Part shown: positions 1-12,000 of the stretch, piece after piece | Layout of the letters: each line of letters starts with the position of its first letter | Numbering within the stretch: position 1 is the first letter of the stretch | DNA from: CAYJXJ01 sp964374095 | Lineage (GTDB): Bacteria; Elusimicrobiota; Elusimicrobia; UBA1565; UBA9628 | Direction: 5' to 3' | Assembly: GCA_964374095.1 (NCBI GenBank) | Contig: CAYJXJ010000137.1 | Span: forward strand, 1 to 12,710 | DNA length: 12,710 nt | Position numbers and translations under genes: made by a program | The notes under the pieces: generated by a model | The model's database searches: none | The model's input: the letters and a program-made list of their open reading frames with translations, nothing else | Told to the model about the DNA's origin: nothing

Positions 1-3000
1 ACCTCGGCCCCGGTCTGGACTTTGCCCGCGCTGCGCGACCACCTGCACATGGTCGGAGTGCCGGCCACCGTGAGCGCGGGGTTCAAGTTCCAGTTCAGCG
101 TCGTGGCGCACGACCTCTACCACAACCAGCTCTCCAGCGGGACCAACCAGTACAACCGCAGCGTGACCCCGACGGCCGAGTTCTTCGGCGGCAATCAGGA
201 CCCGAGTTTTAGTCCGGTGAGCTTTGCGCTCTCCTCGGGCGCCAAGACCCTGGTCGATCCGGACGGGGCCACCCTCAAGAAGGCCTGCATCACGCCTCCC
301 GACGCCGTCTCGTGCCGCTCGATCCAGGCATTCGACACGCTGCAGCCGGGGCTCGTCAGCGAGCTCAACTACATCGACGTCGAGCCCGACATCCCCGAGT
401 CGGTGCAGGTCCAGCCCAAACCCGACACCAACGTGGGAGCGGGCTCCAATATCCCGGGCCCCAAGGGCTCCATCGATCTCACCGCCCAGATCACCGACAA
501 GTTCGACAACCCGATCACCGCGGGACTCACGGTGTTCATCTCCACCGTAGGCGGACAAATTTACGGGACCACCGGGACGTTCAAAGTCGACTGGGGCGCG
601 GGCTGGGTGGACGTCGGGGGCTCGACCAAGGTGGTCTCCGACGCGCACGGCCACGTGGGCCGCTGTCCTCTGGGCCTGCCGCTTTCCCAAGCCCCGGCCA
701 TCTCCTACTGGGTCTCGACCAAGGCCAACGACTGGGCCCGGGTCTGGATCGGCACCATGGCCGCGCCCACCGACGCCGCCCCCTTCATCTCGCCCTTCCA
801 AAAGAACATCACCGGCAAGCTCGTGACGATCGGCGGCCTTCCCAAGAGTCTCGAGTGGGTGGAGCAGGGGATCTTCTCCAACATCACGGCCGGCGTCCTC
901 ACGAACGGCGGACCCTTCCTTCTGCGCCGCCTCGACGACTTCGGCAACATCACCCGCCAGGATCAGACCTCGGTGAGCCTCAAGGTGGTCGAGACCTCCA
1001 TCCACACGCTCAACGGCATGACCCTGGGCGTGGTCGGAAACTCCAACGACTACGGCTTTCGCGACGAGGGCAACAACGGCTTCATCTCGGGCTTCCTGAT
1101 CGACGGCGGGCTGACGGGCGAGGAGCTGCCCTTCCGCTTCCACGACAAGCTCTCCTCCTATTCCGGCCTCTCGGCCGCGGCCAACACCGGGGAGGGCTTC
1201 TCGCCCGGCGGGGCGCGGCCCGGGAGATGGACTCTGGAGGCCCAAGTCGGTGGCGCGGTCTGGGCCAGCACCCAGGTCGTGGTCCATCCCGACGTGATCA
1301 ACCGCTTGGGCTTCAACAATCCCGCCGGCGCCCAGAACAATATGTACGCGGGCAAGGTCCGCGGCCAGGCCAACGTCCTGGCCAGCTTCCGGGCCCAACT
1401 GCAGGATTCGTTCAAGAACCCGCGCGTCACGCCCGGGCCCGTGGCCGTCAACCTTTCCACGGTCGTCACCGTTCCCGGCTTCCAGTGGACCCGCAAGCCC
1501 TCCCCGTACTTCGACTATGCCGCTTTCTCCGCGTCGAGCGACTCCATCGAGGCTCTCGGCGGGCCTTCCTCGTTCATCTTCCCGGCCACGCATGTCGTGA
1601 TCGGGGCGAACCTCTATCAGACCACCTTTTACTTCATGGACACCACGGCCTCGCAAAGCTACGGCTTCGCCGCGAGCACCAAGCCCATCGTCGAGTTGTG
1701 GTCGACCGCCATCACCTCGGCCACCCAGTCCGTCTTCATCCGTCCCAACCAGCAGTACCGCATCGCGGTGACGACCGGCGCCGGCCAATCCCTCGCCGCG
1801 GGAACGACGTCGGGGATGTTCGCCCTGGAGACCCGCGACACCTTCGGCAATCCCTCGCCGCTTGTCTCGGGACTCGACATCGGCGGGGTGATGGCCTTCC
1901 GCATCGACTCCGACGCCGGCCCGCAGGTCCGGGTCTCCACTCCCGTCGACGGCAACTTCAAGAGCCAGCCCGGCTACGCCTATCTGGGCGTGAATGAGTC
2001 CGCCACCACCTTCTACTTGATCGACACCTTGCTGTCCAACCCGACCTTCACGCTCACCGTCAACGGCGTGTTCGGCCACAACAGCTTCGGCTTCGAGCAG
2101 GGCATATCCAGCTACACGGTGGACGCCGGCCCCCCGACGCAGATCGAATTGAAGACCGCTTCGCGGCGCCTGATCGCGGGAACGACCCTGCAGTATTGGC
2201 CCAATTATGGGGCGGGAACCACCACGGCCACCTTCGTCACCGTCGCGCTCAAGGACCAGTTCGGCAACCCCACCAAAGGCACGGGCTACAAGGCCCGGGT
2301 CACCTCCACGCGCGGCTCGACGTACGCGGGGACCGACGGGGCCGCCGTGATCATCGCGACCAACCCCACGCCCGGGGTCTGGACGAACATCGAGGCCGCG
2401 GCCGGCCAGTTCAAGGACGTCGACATCGCCGCGCCGCCCTCCCTCGGCGAGGGTTCGTTCTACTTCTGGGATACGGAGGTGGGCGTGGCCACCTTGACGG
2501 TCCAGGGACGACTGCTGTCGGCCGATGTCTTCACGCCGATCGTGAGCACGCATACGATCACGCCCAACAAGGCGTACTACATCACCATACACCATCCCTT
2601 CACCCAGTTCAATCCCGTCAAGGTCACGGAATCGGTCACCCTGACCCTGAAGATGCGCGATAAATTCGGCAACGTCGCGGCGGGCGATGCGGTGAACGGG
2701 CAATATTACACCGGGCAGGTCAATTTCCTCCACTTCGGCTCGACGGTCCCGGGGATCATCACGCTCAAAGAGACGGCCCCCACCAACGCGACTTTCCACA
2801 ATTTTACGACGGGGGACGCCGGGGTGTACTCGAACCTCGAACTGCAGGACAACCGCGTGGAGCCCGGTGGCCTGCGCATCGGCGCCACGGACTACGCGAC
2901 CGTAACGGACAATATACATCCCCGCATCTGGGGCACGACGTCCGACTCCGGACGCAACGACCTCCACACCTCCTCCGCGACCAAGCGCTCGGACCGGTCC

Positions 3001-6000
3001 TTCGACCTGACCGACCCGACGCGGGGCGCGGTCAACGTCGCCGGCGTGGAGGCCTTCGCGATCGACTTCGCGCCCGAATCGACCCCCCCGCCGATCGGCC
3101 CCATCCCGCCGGGCAAGGTGAGCCTGGGCGTGACCAAGAAGACGCTCAACCAGGGCGACGGGACGACCCTCGACAGCGACGGGAACATGTACCCGGTCAT
3201 CATGCTCAAGCTGAGCCTGTCGCTGAGCCCGCCGGGCGGCCCCAGCCTGCCCGCCCGCCTCTCGTCGGTCAAGGTCAAACAGCGCTCCGACACCACCTTG
3301 GACGGCGAGAACTACATCAAGGAGATCGCCCTCTACTCCGACGCCAACGGCAACACGAAATTCGACCCGGCCTTCGACCTCTTCCTGGCCTCGGCGACCT
3401 TCGGCGGCGGCGTGTGGTCCTTCGGCGCCGGCGCCTCGACGCCGATCTATATCTCGAGCCCCACCCCGGCCGAGATCACCTACGCGCCGAAGCACTTCTT
3501 CTTCACGGTCCGGGTCGCCTCCGTCATTCCCGCGGCCTATCTGCCGAAGAATTTCGGGCTCGAGCTCACCGACAACTCCTGGGTCACCTTGTCCAGCGAC
3601 AGCGTCAAGGTCGCGATGAACGGCTTCACCGTCAAGACCGGAACGTCTTCCGTCGAACGCGAGCCGGCCACGATCCGGGTGAAGGGCGAGGACATCACGG
3701 CCTGGTGGCAGCCGGGAGCGGTCTTGAGCTCCTATTCCTACGTCAACCAGGGCCAGGCCAAGGTCGGCATGGCCAAGCTCCAGGTGTGGACCGACGCCTT
3801 CAGCGGCACCTTGCGGCAGATCAAGTTGACGCACACCGGCACGGGCCTCGCGAAGGATATCTCGGGGGCCCGCCTCTACCTGGACGCCTTCGGAGACAAG
3901 AACAACCCGGAGTCCATGGTGACCCCGGGCGACGACATATTCAAGGAAGGCGAGGATTTGGAGGTGACCGATCCTCTCAATCCGGCCAAATTCCCCGGTT
4001 CCAGCAACGCGCTCACCATGACGATCCAGAACCCCAGCGGCATACGGGGCACGGTGAACCCTTCGACCAAGACCTATTTCGTCGCCTTCGACATCCACCC
4101 GGGGGCCAAGCCCGACCAGACCCACGGCGTGCTGATGACGCAGTCGGACATCCTCCCCGTGCCGGGAGCCGGCACGATCGGCTCCTTCAACCCGCCGCTT
4201 TCCTCGACACAGGTTCCGATCGTGCCGACCTTGGATACGATCAGCCTGGTCGCCCGCAACGACACCCAGGATATCCCGATCACCATCGACGTGGACGATC
4301 CCCCGGACGGCTTCCCGGACGTGGGAGCGTCCCCCGTGGCCTCCGAGCTGATCCAGAACGACGTCGAGAAGCCCGTCATCAAGTGGACCATGCGGGTGCC
4401 CGGCGGCTCGGCCGAATGGACGGGACTCAAGCTCGACCGCTGGATCCCCTCGGGGATGCGCTCCGACGGCACCTACAACCCCAACCTCGTGCTCAAGAAC
4501 AAGGCCGCCGACGTCACCAACATCAAGGTGTTCCGCGATTGGAACGGGGACGGGCTTTTCAGCGTGGCCGTCGACTCGCAGGCCTCGCCGCTGGACTCGA
4601 CCAAGCGGGTCTTCCCGGTGACCACGCTGGCCGTGGCCATCGCCTCCGGGACCGGCTCTCCCGATATACAGGACATCACGGTGACCGACATCGCCAAGAT
4701 GTCCCCGGGCGACAACCCCTTCGAGGACCCCAACACCCCGGGCATCGACGATCGCATCCAGCGCCTGGTGCTCGGCGACGACCAGACCGACGAGCTTAAG
4801 AAGGAGGTGGTCCTCTGCGCGGACCGGGACCTGGTCCTCAAGAAATACACCGGCTGCCTGCGCGCGCAGGAGGGGACGCCCAAGATCGCCTTGTCCTCCG
4901 GCGGCGCGGTGTCGGGCTCGGCCTTCATCCCCATACTCGGCTTCCTGGGCGGAGGGGGCCAGCTCCTGTCGGACGCCACCGCGCACTTCTTCGTGACCTA
5001 CGACATCAGCCCGACGGCCACGGCCGATCCCGCGGCCGGCATCGGACTGGCCGTTCCCAACACCACGTACTTCAAGGTCGTCGCTCCCAAGAAAATGAAC
5101 CCCAGCAAGGTCTGGATCTCCACGGTCCAAAGCGGGGGGCTGACGGACTACTTCGTCTCCGCCGTCAAGGAGTACGGCGACAAGGTCACGATCACCTCCT
5201 CCGACACGCTCGACACCGCGCTGGGCCCCTTCATCCAGCAGAATTCCACCGTGGCCGTGGCCTCCCTCGTGTTGAAGACGGATGTCGGCGACGCCTTTTG
5301 GCGCTGGATCCTGGTCTACGCCACGGGGACGGCCACCTCCGGGGGGGTGGCCACCCCGGACGTGGACAATGTTTCGCTCTGGTACGACGCCAACTCCGAC
5401 GGCATATTCAACCCCAACGCCAGCCCGGTGGCCGACCAACTCGTCGGCCAGGGCCCCTTCGGCTACAGCGGCCAGGCCTTGACCGCGCAGGTCAAGCTCA
5501 CGACGCCGCGCCTGATCGTGACCCTGGCGGCTCAAACCCAGCCCCAGCGCTACTTCCTGGCCTACCACGTCCGGCAGGACGCCCAGCCCACCGACATCGT
5601 GACCGGGGCGCCCCGCACCCTGGGCATCGAGGTGAGGGCGACCTCGCTGCCGACTCCGGACCCCCTCCCGGCGCCCAACGACAACCCCTTGGCCAACGCG
5701 GTCTCGGGGCCGAACTTCTTCGACCCGGCCTCCAATGCCCCCTTCGCGACCAAGAAGCGCGCCATCGTCGCCTCGCCCCAGCAGATCTACGTCAAGTCCA
5801 CCCCCTACTTCTCGACCTCCTCCGGCACGTTCGCCGCGCCGACCCTGCGCGCCGGCATCGCGGCCTTGCCCGGCGGCGCGACAGAGGCCTTCTGGGCCGT
5901 CACCTCGACCGAGGGCTTCCCGGTGCCCGCGGCCGGGGCGACGGCCTACGCGATGGTCGACTCCGAGATCATCAGCTACGTCGGCTTCAATTCAAGCTGT

Positions 6001-9000
6001 CCCTTCCTGAGCGGCATACGCCGCGGCCAACTCAACACCGTCGCGGCCGCCCACGCCATCGTCTACTCGACGCAGGCTCTTGGCGCTCCGGCCCTGGGCG
6101 GGGCGGGCATACCGACCGCGCCGCCGCCGGGGACCGTGGAGCCTTCCTGGGTGCTGACCTCGACGATCGGCATGCCCTCCGCACCGCTGGTGGGGGCGGT
6201 GGCCTGCGCGACCACCTACGCCCATGCCTATATCGCGGTGGACGACGAGGTCGTGAGCTTCATGTCCTATGACCCGGCGGTGTCGGTGATCTACGGCGTC
6301 ACCCGCGGCCAGCTCGGTTCCGCTCCGGCCTCCCACGCGGCCGCGGCGCCGGTCAAGACCGTCAACCTCGACCGGGCCCCGGTCACGGCCCCGATGGTCT
6401 TTCAGGGGGGCAAGAATATCGCCGCCATGCGCTTGGACATCTGGTCCTCGGCCTTCCAGGTGCAGTTGGCGGCCCTGACCATGAACCGCATTCAGCCCCT
6501 GGGCTTGAGCGGCTATGACGCCGACGTCTCCGCGGTGAGGGTCTATCGCGTGGCGACGCAGGGCAACCCCAAGTTCAGCCGCGACCCGGAGTCCGGCGAG
6601 AATCTGGGAGACTTCCTGATGGGAGCCCAGGCCTTCGGGGTCGCGCCCGAGCCCCAGGGCCGCGTGACCGTGCCGATCAACGACCCGACCATCGGCCTGC
6701 CCGGCTACACCTTGATCACCGCTTCGACCAAGACTTTCTACGTGGCCCTGGACATCGCGCAATCCGCCAAGTTCTCCCACGAACAGCTCCTTCCCCCTAA
6801 CGCGGTCACGGGAGCCGTGATCCTGGACGAGGCAAAGGTCCTCATGACCCCGGCCAACGCGGGCCACACCGCGGTCCTGGTGACGACTCCCACGTCGCCC
6901 ACCTTCGTGGTCATGCCCACGCTCAACACGATTTCCGCGACCTACGAGCAATTCTCGGTTCCGGAGGCCCTCCAGAACGACAAGGACGTGCCTTTCGTCA
7001 AGATCGTCCTGAAAACCGACCGGAACACCGCCCTGGTCGAGAAAATCAACCTGGACCACCTCATGGCCGCCGGGGCCCTGGACACCGACGCGACCGTGGT
7101 CAAGATCTGGAAGGACGCCAACGACAACGGCCTATTCGACATATTCGACTCGACGCCCGGGCCGCTGGGCAATTTCCCGAACCTCCTCTCCTTCGGCAAC
7201 GAGACCTTCAGCTCCGCGACCGCCGTCGTCCTGCTCAAGAGCCCGCTCCTGGTGAGCACCGCGGCGACCAATCTCTTCGTGACCTACAACATCTCGGAAT
7301 TCGCCCTTGAAAATTCCCAGCAGGGCCTGGCCATTCCCAGCGCCTCCCGGTTCCAGGTGCAGGTGCCCCACGTGGTCGTCTTCCCCGCGGGCGGCTTCTC
7401 GACCAATCCCCTGACGCTGATCAAAAAGGTGACCTCGCGCGTCACGCTGGGCGTCAACAACATCACCGGCAGCGTCACTCAGATCAAGCAAGCTCAGACC
7501 AACGTGCCCTTCCTGCGCTTCAACCTGGCGACCGACGTGGCCCTGGCTCCGTGGCGCACCATCCGCGTGGAGCGGGGCGGCGGCTCCCAGGACGTGACCA
7601 AGCCCTTGGGCCGCAACACCGACGTCAAATTCGTCCGCGTCTTCAAGGATATCAACCAGGACGACGTGTTCTCGGTCATTGACGACGTCAACATATCCGA
7701 TATCGACACCCAGTTCGCGGTGGTCTACAGCACGATGATCGTTTACAGCACGACCACCGTGCCCTTCGATCTGGTGGTGGAGTCCACCAAGGGTTTCCCG
7801 TCGAACTTCGACAATACCATGGCCCCCGGGCGTCTGCTGGTCAACGACGCGGAGTTGATGACCTACGCGGGCGCCGACCTCGCCACCGGCAAGGCCGTGG
7901 GCTGCGTGGACGGGCGTCTCGACGGGAACGGAAAGCCCTGCCTGAGAATCGTCTCCCGCGGCGACGTCCTCGGGATGGGCCCGACCCCAAAACTCACGCT
8001 CTCGGCCGGCGTCAAGGTGCGAAAGGTCGACCTCTTCGACCAGACCAACGACAACAACGTGCAGTCTTTGATTTACCTCAACTCCGACCAGCTCCTGGGG
8101 CCGACCGCGGGCAGTTTCTTCGTGGTCTACGACGTGGGCGAGGAGGCGGTCAAGAACGACCTCATCGGCACGATCATCCGCGACAAGTCGTGGTTCGGCA
8201 TGCCGCGGGGAGACATCATCAACCCCTTCTACTACAAGGAGGTCACGCGCGCCTTCCCCTTGGGCGCGGGGACCACCACCTATCCCTTCGTCGGCACCAA
8301 CGTGGCCATCGAGCCCATCAATATGGCGGTGTCGGGCTTCACCATCGCCCCGGCCGGGGCCGGCCAGGGCCAGACCGGGGTGCCGCTCATGCAACTGGAG
8401 CTCAAGACCTCCTCGGACTTCGCCAACATCAAGACCATGCGCCTGACTCAGCACGGGAGCGTCGAGCTCGGAGCGGGCCAAGGCGACGGCGACTTCTCGA
8501 AGGTGAGCGTGTGGCGCGACACCGGCGACCGGGTCTTTACGCCCGCGACCGACATCCTTCTGGGTTCGACGGCCGGCTTCTCGGGGGGGATCGCCCCCGT
8601 CGCGCTCTCCGAGAACGCCAACAACCCCGCGGCCATCCCTTTGCTCAAGGTCACGACCGCCACGGTGCGGCTCTTCATCACGGCCGATATCGGCTTCACG
8701 GACAAGGTCCCGGCGACGACCATCGGTCATGACGCGGGCATCCGGCTGGCGAATTTCCTGGACTTCCTGGGGCCCAACGGGGCGATCACGGCCGCGCCGG
8801 ACGCGACGGCGCGGCCTCCCGTCGAATCGCGCAAGGTGCGCATCGCGCCGCTCTCGGTGCCCGGCGTTTCGGTCTCGTCCATGGCGACGCCGGTCATACT
8901 GGTCCGGGCCGGCTTGCCCGGGGTCCCGGCCGCGGCGACGGGCTACCCGGCTTACGCCAAGTTGAACGCCGCCTCGGCGTCCGCGGGGGGCTGCAACAAC

Positions 9001-12000
9001 GGCCGCGACCCCGCCAACCCGCGCAACAACATCTGCCGGGACGTGGCCAGCGGCAACCCGATCCCCGATCAGGCCCGGTGGCTGTGCGCCAACGGCTCCT
9101 CCTGGACCGTCACGAACTGCCTCTCCAGCGACCCGCCGCTGATCGACGTGACCGGCGACGGCGTCCCCGACAACTTCTCGCGTCCCGTGGACCTCTTCAC
9201 GTTGGCGATGACGACCAACGTAACCTTGGCCGGGGACTCCCGCCCCTCCCGCGACCTGACCGGCACGGGCCTTCTCGAGATGGACTTGAACGACGACGGC
9301 ATCGTCGACCTGGTCTTTCAGAGCTCGGGCAACGTCCAGATCATGCTGGGCAACGACCCGGCCGACCAGGGCAACTCCGCCAAGGCGACGGCCGTGCCCG
9401 ACCAGGGCTTCGTTCCCTCGGTCTGGACGGACCGGAGCGGGCATCTCACGGGCATGCTCCCCGCCGCCGCCATCCCCGGCTACTACGAGGTCGCGGTCGG
9501 GCGCTTCTACGACGACGTGATCCCGGCCTACAGCATCAAGTGGACGTCGGTGACCATGCCCTCGATTTCATCCATGACCGCCATCGCCTTCAAAGCCGGC
9601 GCGGTCGGCTCCCCCATCACCGCGGCCCGGGTGACCGGCCTACAACTGCCGGTGCCCAATGTCACGCGCTTGACCCAGGATCTGACGCCCGACACCGTGC
9701 AGTTTGCCGTCCAAAACGCCGACGGCTTGCAGCTCCCGGGCATGATATACGTGGGTTCGGAGATCATGCGCGTCGAACGCGTCAATTCGACGACCCTGCG
9801 CGTCCTGGGACAGGAGGACGATCCCCCGCCCGGCACCGGCCGCGGCCTCAAGGGCTCGGCCCCCATCGTGCATATGAAAAACGAGCCGGTCTCCGATGCC
9901 GCCGCGGTTTTCCTGGCGCGGTTTATCTCGGTTTCCGGCTCGACCTCCTCGGTGCGGCCGCTCTTCCTCTACCGCGTCGAGCCCTCGGCCACGGTGGTCA
10001 AGCTGGCCCTCTCCGGCATCGACCTGGCCCCGGACTCGGCCCGCCAGGGACAGAACAACGTGCCCCTGATGCGCATCAAGCTCAAGACCAGCGCCGAGTC
10101 GGTCAACGTCGCCCAGTTGCGCCTGGCGCAGTCCGGCACCATCCTATCCTCGACCAAGACCTTCGGCGGCGAGGGCGACTTCAAGCGCCTGACCGTGTGG
10201 CTCGACGCCGACAACGACCTGGTCTTCTCGCCGCAGAAAGACACCCTGGTGGGCGCCGCCGGCTTGCTCGGCTCGACCTCGGCGCTGTCGGGCTTGATCA
10301 GCGGCTCGACGGGGTGGATGACCGTTTCCTCCAACTCGGTGACGATCTGGCGGCGCCTCGAATCCCGGCCCGGATCGCAGTGCTCCATGACCGGGACTTT
10401 CCAGAACGGCGCCTTCTCCTGCCAGATGCCCGGCACGTGGAAGGTCAAATGCACGATGGGCGCGGCCGGGATGGCCTGCGCCTGCACGATACCCGCGTCC
10501 GGCATCGAGAACGCGGCCTGCAACGACTACATGGTGGGGGCCTCGAGCTTGACCGCCGCCATCGTTTCCTCGACCGCGCCGTTCTTCGGAGAGACCCCGA
10601 CCATCAATCTGGGCCTGGGCTTCTCGACGCCCTATCTGCGGATCTCGACGGCCGTCACGGTGCTCTATGTGGCCGCCGACGTGGCTTGGACGGACCGCGA
10701 AGGCGACTCAACGGTGAATCATGTCGCGGGCGTCGACTTCTCCCCGGCCACGGGACTCTTCGGCCCCAACGGCGTCCCGCTTCCGGCTCTGCTCGATGAG
10801 TCGAGCCCGGTCCTGCTTGAATCCGGGGAGGTCTTGATAACGACCGTGCGCGTGCCGGGAGTCTCCATCTCCTCGGCGCTCCCGCCCCTCATCGTCGTGC
10901 GCGCCTCCAAGACCTCGCCCCCGGAGGCCGTGGGCTACCCGGCCGTGGCTCTGCTCGACCCGATCAAGTGCAACAACGGCAAGGACGCCTCCAACCCGCG
11001 CAACAACATCTGCAAGGACCCCAACGGCAACTGGGTCCCCGACCCGGCCTACTGGACCTGCATCAACGGTTCCTCATGGGCGGCGCGGGGCGTGGTGGCC
11101 GCGGGCGCCGCCGCGGTCAAGATCTCCTCGTGGACGGCGATCGACGGCTCCTCCTGGACCGTCACCTGCCCCAACGACCCTCCGATGGTCGACGTCAACG
11201 GCGACCGGATCCCGGACAACTTCTTCATGGGCGGCTCCGACAAGCCGACGTTGATCTCGATCCTGGGCGACGGCACGCCCTCGCGCGACATGACCGGGAC
11301 GGGCATCCTCGATGTCGACGTCAACCAGGACGGCGTCGTCGACCTGATCGAGCGGCGCGGCGACGAGGTGACCTTCCGGCTCGGCACCGACCTGGTCGAC
11401 CAAGGCAACGCCGTGACGGCCCAGTCCATCAGGGACGAGGACTTCGTGCCCTCCGCCTGGACCGGAAAGATCGGCGAGCTCTCGGCGGCCCTGCCCGTGA
11501 TCTCGACTCCCGGGTTCTACCAGTTCGCGGCGGGCAAATTCTACGACGAGCCGACCTCCTTCACGGGCAAGTGGTCGAGCATCACCGCGCGCTCCTCCAC
11601 GCAGGGCCTGAGCCTGCAGGCCTTCCGGACCATGGCCACGACCGGGCCCTTTACCACGGCCCGCCTGGATGGGTTGAGCCTCCCCGTGCCCAATATCACG
11701 CGCCTGTCCAATACCATCACGGAGGATGCGACGTCCTTCGTGGTCGCCGACGCCGGGCTGCTGCAGCTTCCCGGGCTCATGTACCTGGGTTCGGAGATCA
11801 TCCGGTTGAAGCGCGGCGCCGGCAATATCCTGGTCGTCGTGGGCCAGCAGGGCGACCCCGGGGTGGCCAACGGCCGGGGCCTCAGAGGCTCGGCGGCCAT
11901 TCCCCATCTCTCCGGCGAGCCCATCTCGGACGGGGCCGCCATCATCTTCACGCAATTCGTCTCGACGACGACGGGCGGGATCGTCGTCTCCTGCGACACG

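Larger units (their letters stand above)
9979..11985 (+). repeat. Super-repeat B, with insertions
   Basis: Second copy of the long unit. Matching landmarks: RQGQNNVPLMRIKLKT (near 10045), Asp loop LDADNDLVFSPQKD (from 10201), closing strand VLYVAADV (10660), LFGPNGV (near 10759), VPGVSISS then IVVRAS, CNNGKD..NPRNNIC (Cys codons 10969, 11011, 11059 and 11167), acidic loops DVNGDRIPD (11191) and DVNQDGVVD (11317), GFYQFAAGKFYDE (near 11515), and EII/RG copy E5 (YLGSEIIRLK near 11782; RGLRGSAAIPH 11875-11907). In the block CNNG[RK]D..NPRNNIC[RK]D, 13 of 17 residues match copy A. B is about 115 residues longer than A because of a six-Cys insertion and a 26-residue duplication, annotated separately. 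The divergence suggests an old duplication rather than an assembly error. It is followed by a short stretch (11986-12036) with one Cys at 11992 before the FN3-like domain. Confidence 0.75.

Noticed and set aside
312..1997. 561-residue plus-strand open frame in frame 3
   Set aside because: Arg/His/Gly/Pro-rich shadow of the frame 1 protein, which encodes recognisable Ig-like units here.
4900..4965. Possible membrane segment (Gly, Ile, Phe and Leu-rich stretch in module 3)
   Set aside because: Too short and too Gly-rich, and followed at once by a normal closing strand; better read as a loop in the beta domain.
5992..7059. 355-residue open frame on the minus strand
   Set aside because: Same antisense effect; the sense frame here encodes clear EII/RG and Asp-loop modules.
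9145..9309. True dockerin domain in super-repeat A
   Set aside because: The two acidic loops have dockerin-like ligands, but the helices expected after each loop are missing and the spacing differs; a thrombospondin type 3 or EF-hand-like calcium loop is the safer description.
7132..9444. 770-residue open frame on the minus strand
   Set aside because: It is opposite the giant frame and its translation is a low-complexity run of Gly, Arg, His, Val and Asp without domain motifs. Antisense frames stay open by chance when codons are GC-rich.
9078..10799. 573-residue plus-strand open frame in frame 3
   Set aside because: Shadow frame with Arg-rich composition overlapping super-repeats A and B in frame 1.
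8302..11985. Assembly duplication as the cause of super-repeats A and B
   Set aside because: The copies differ at many residues and B has unique insertions, so they are diverged paralogous segments.
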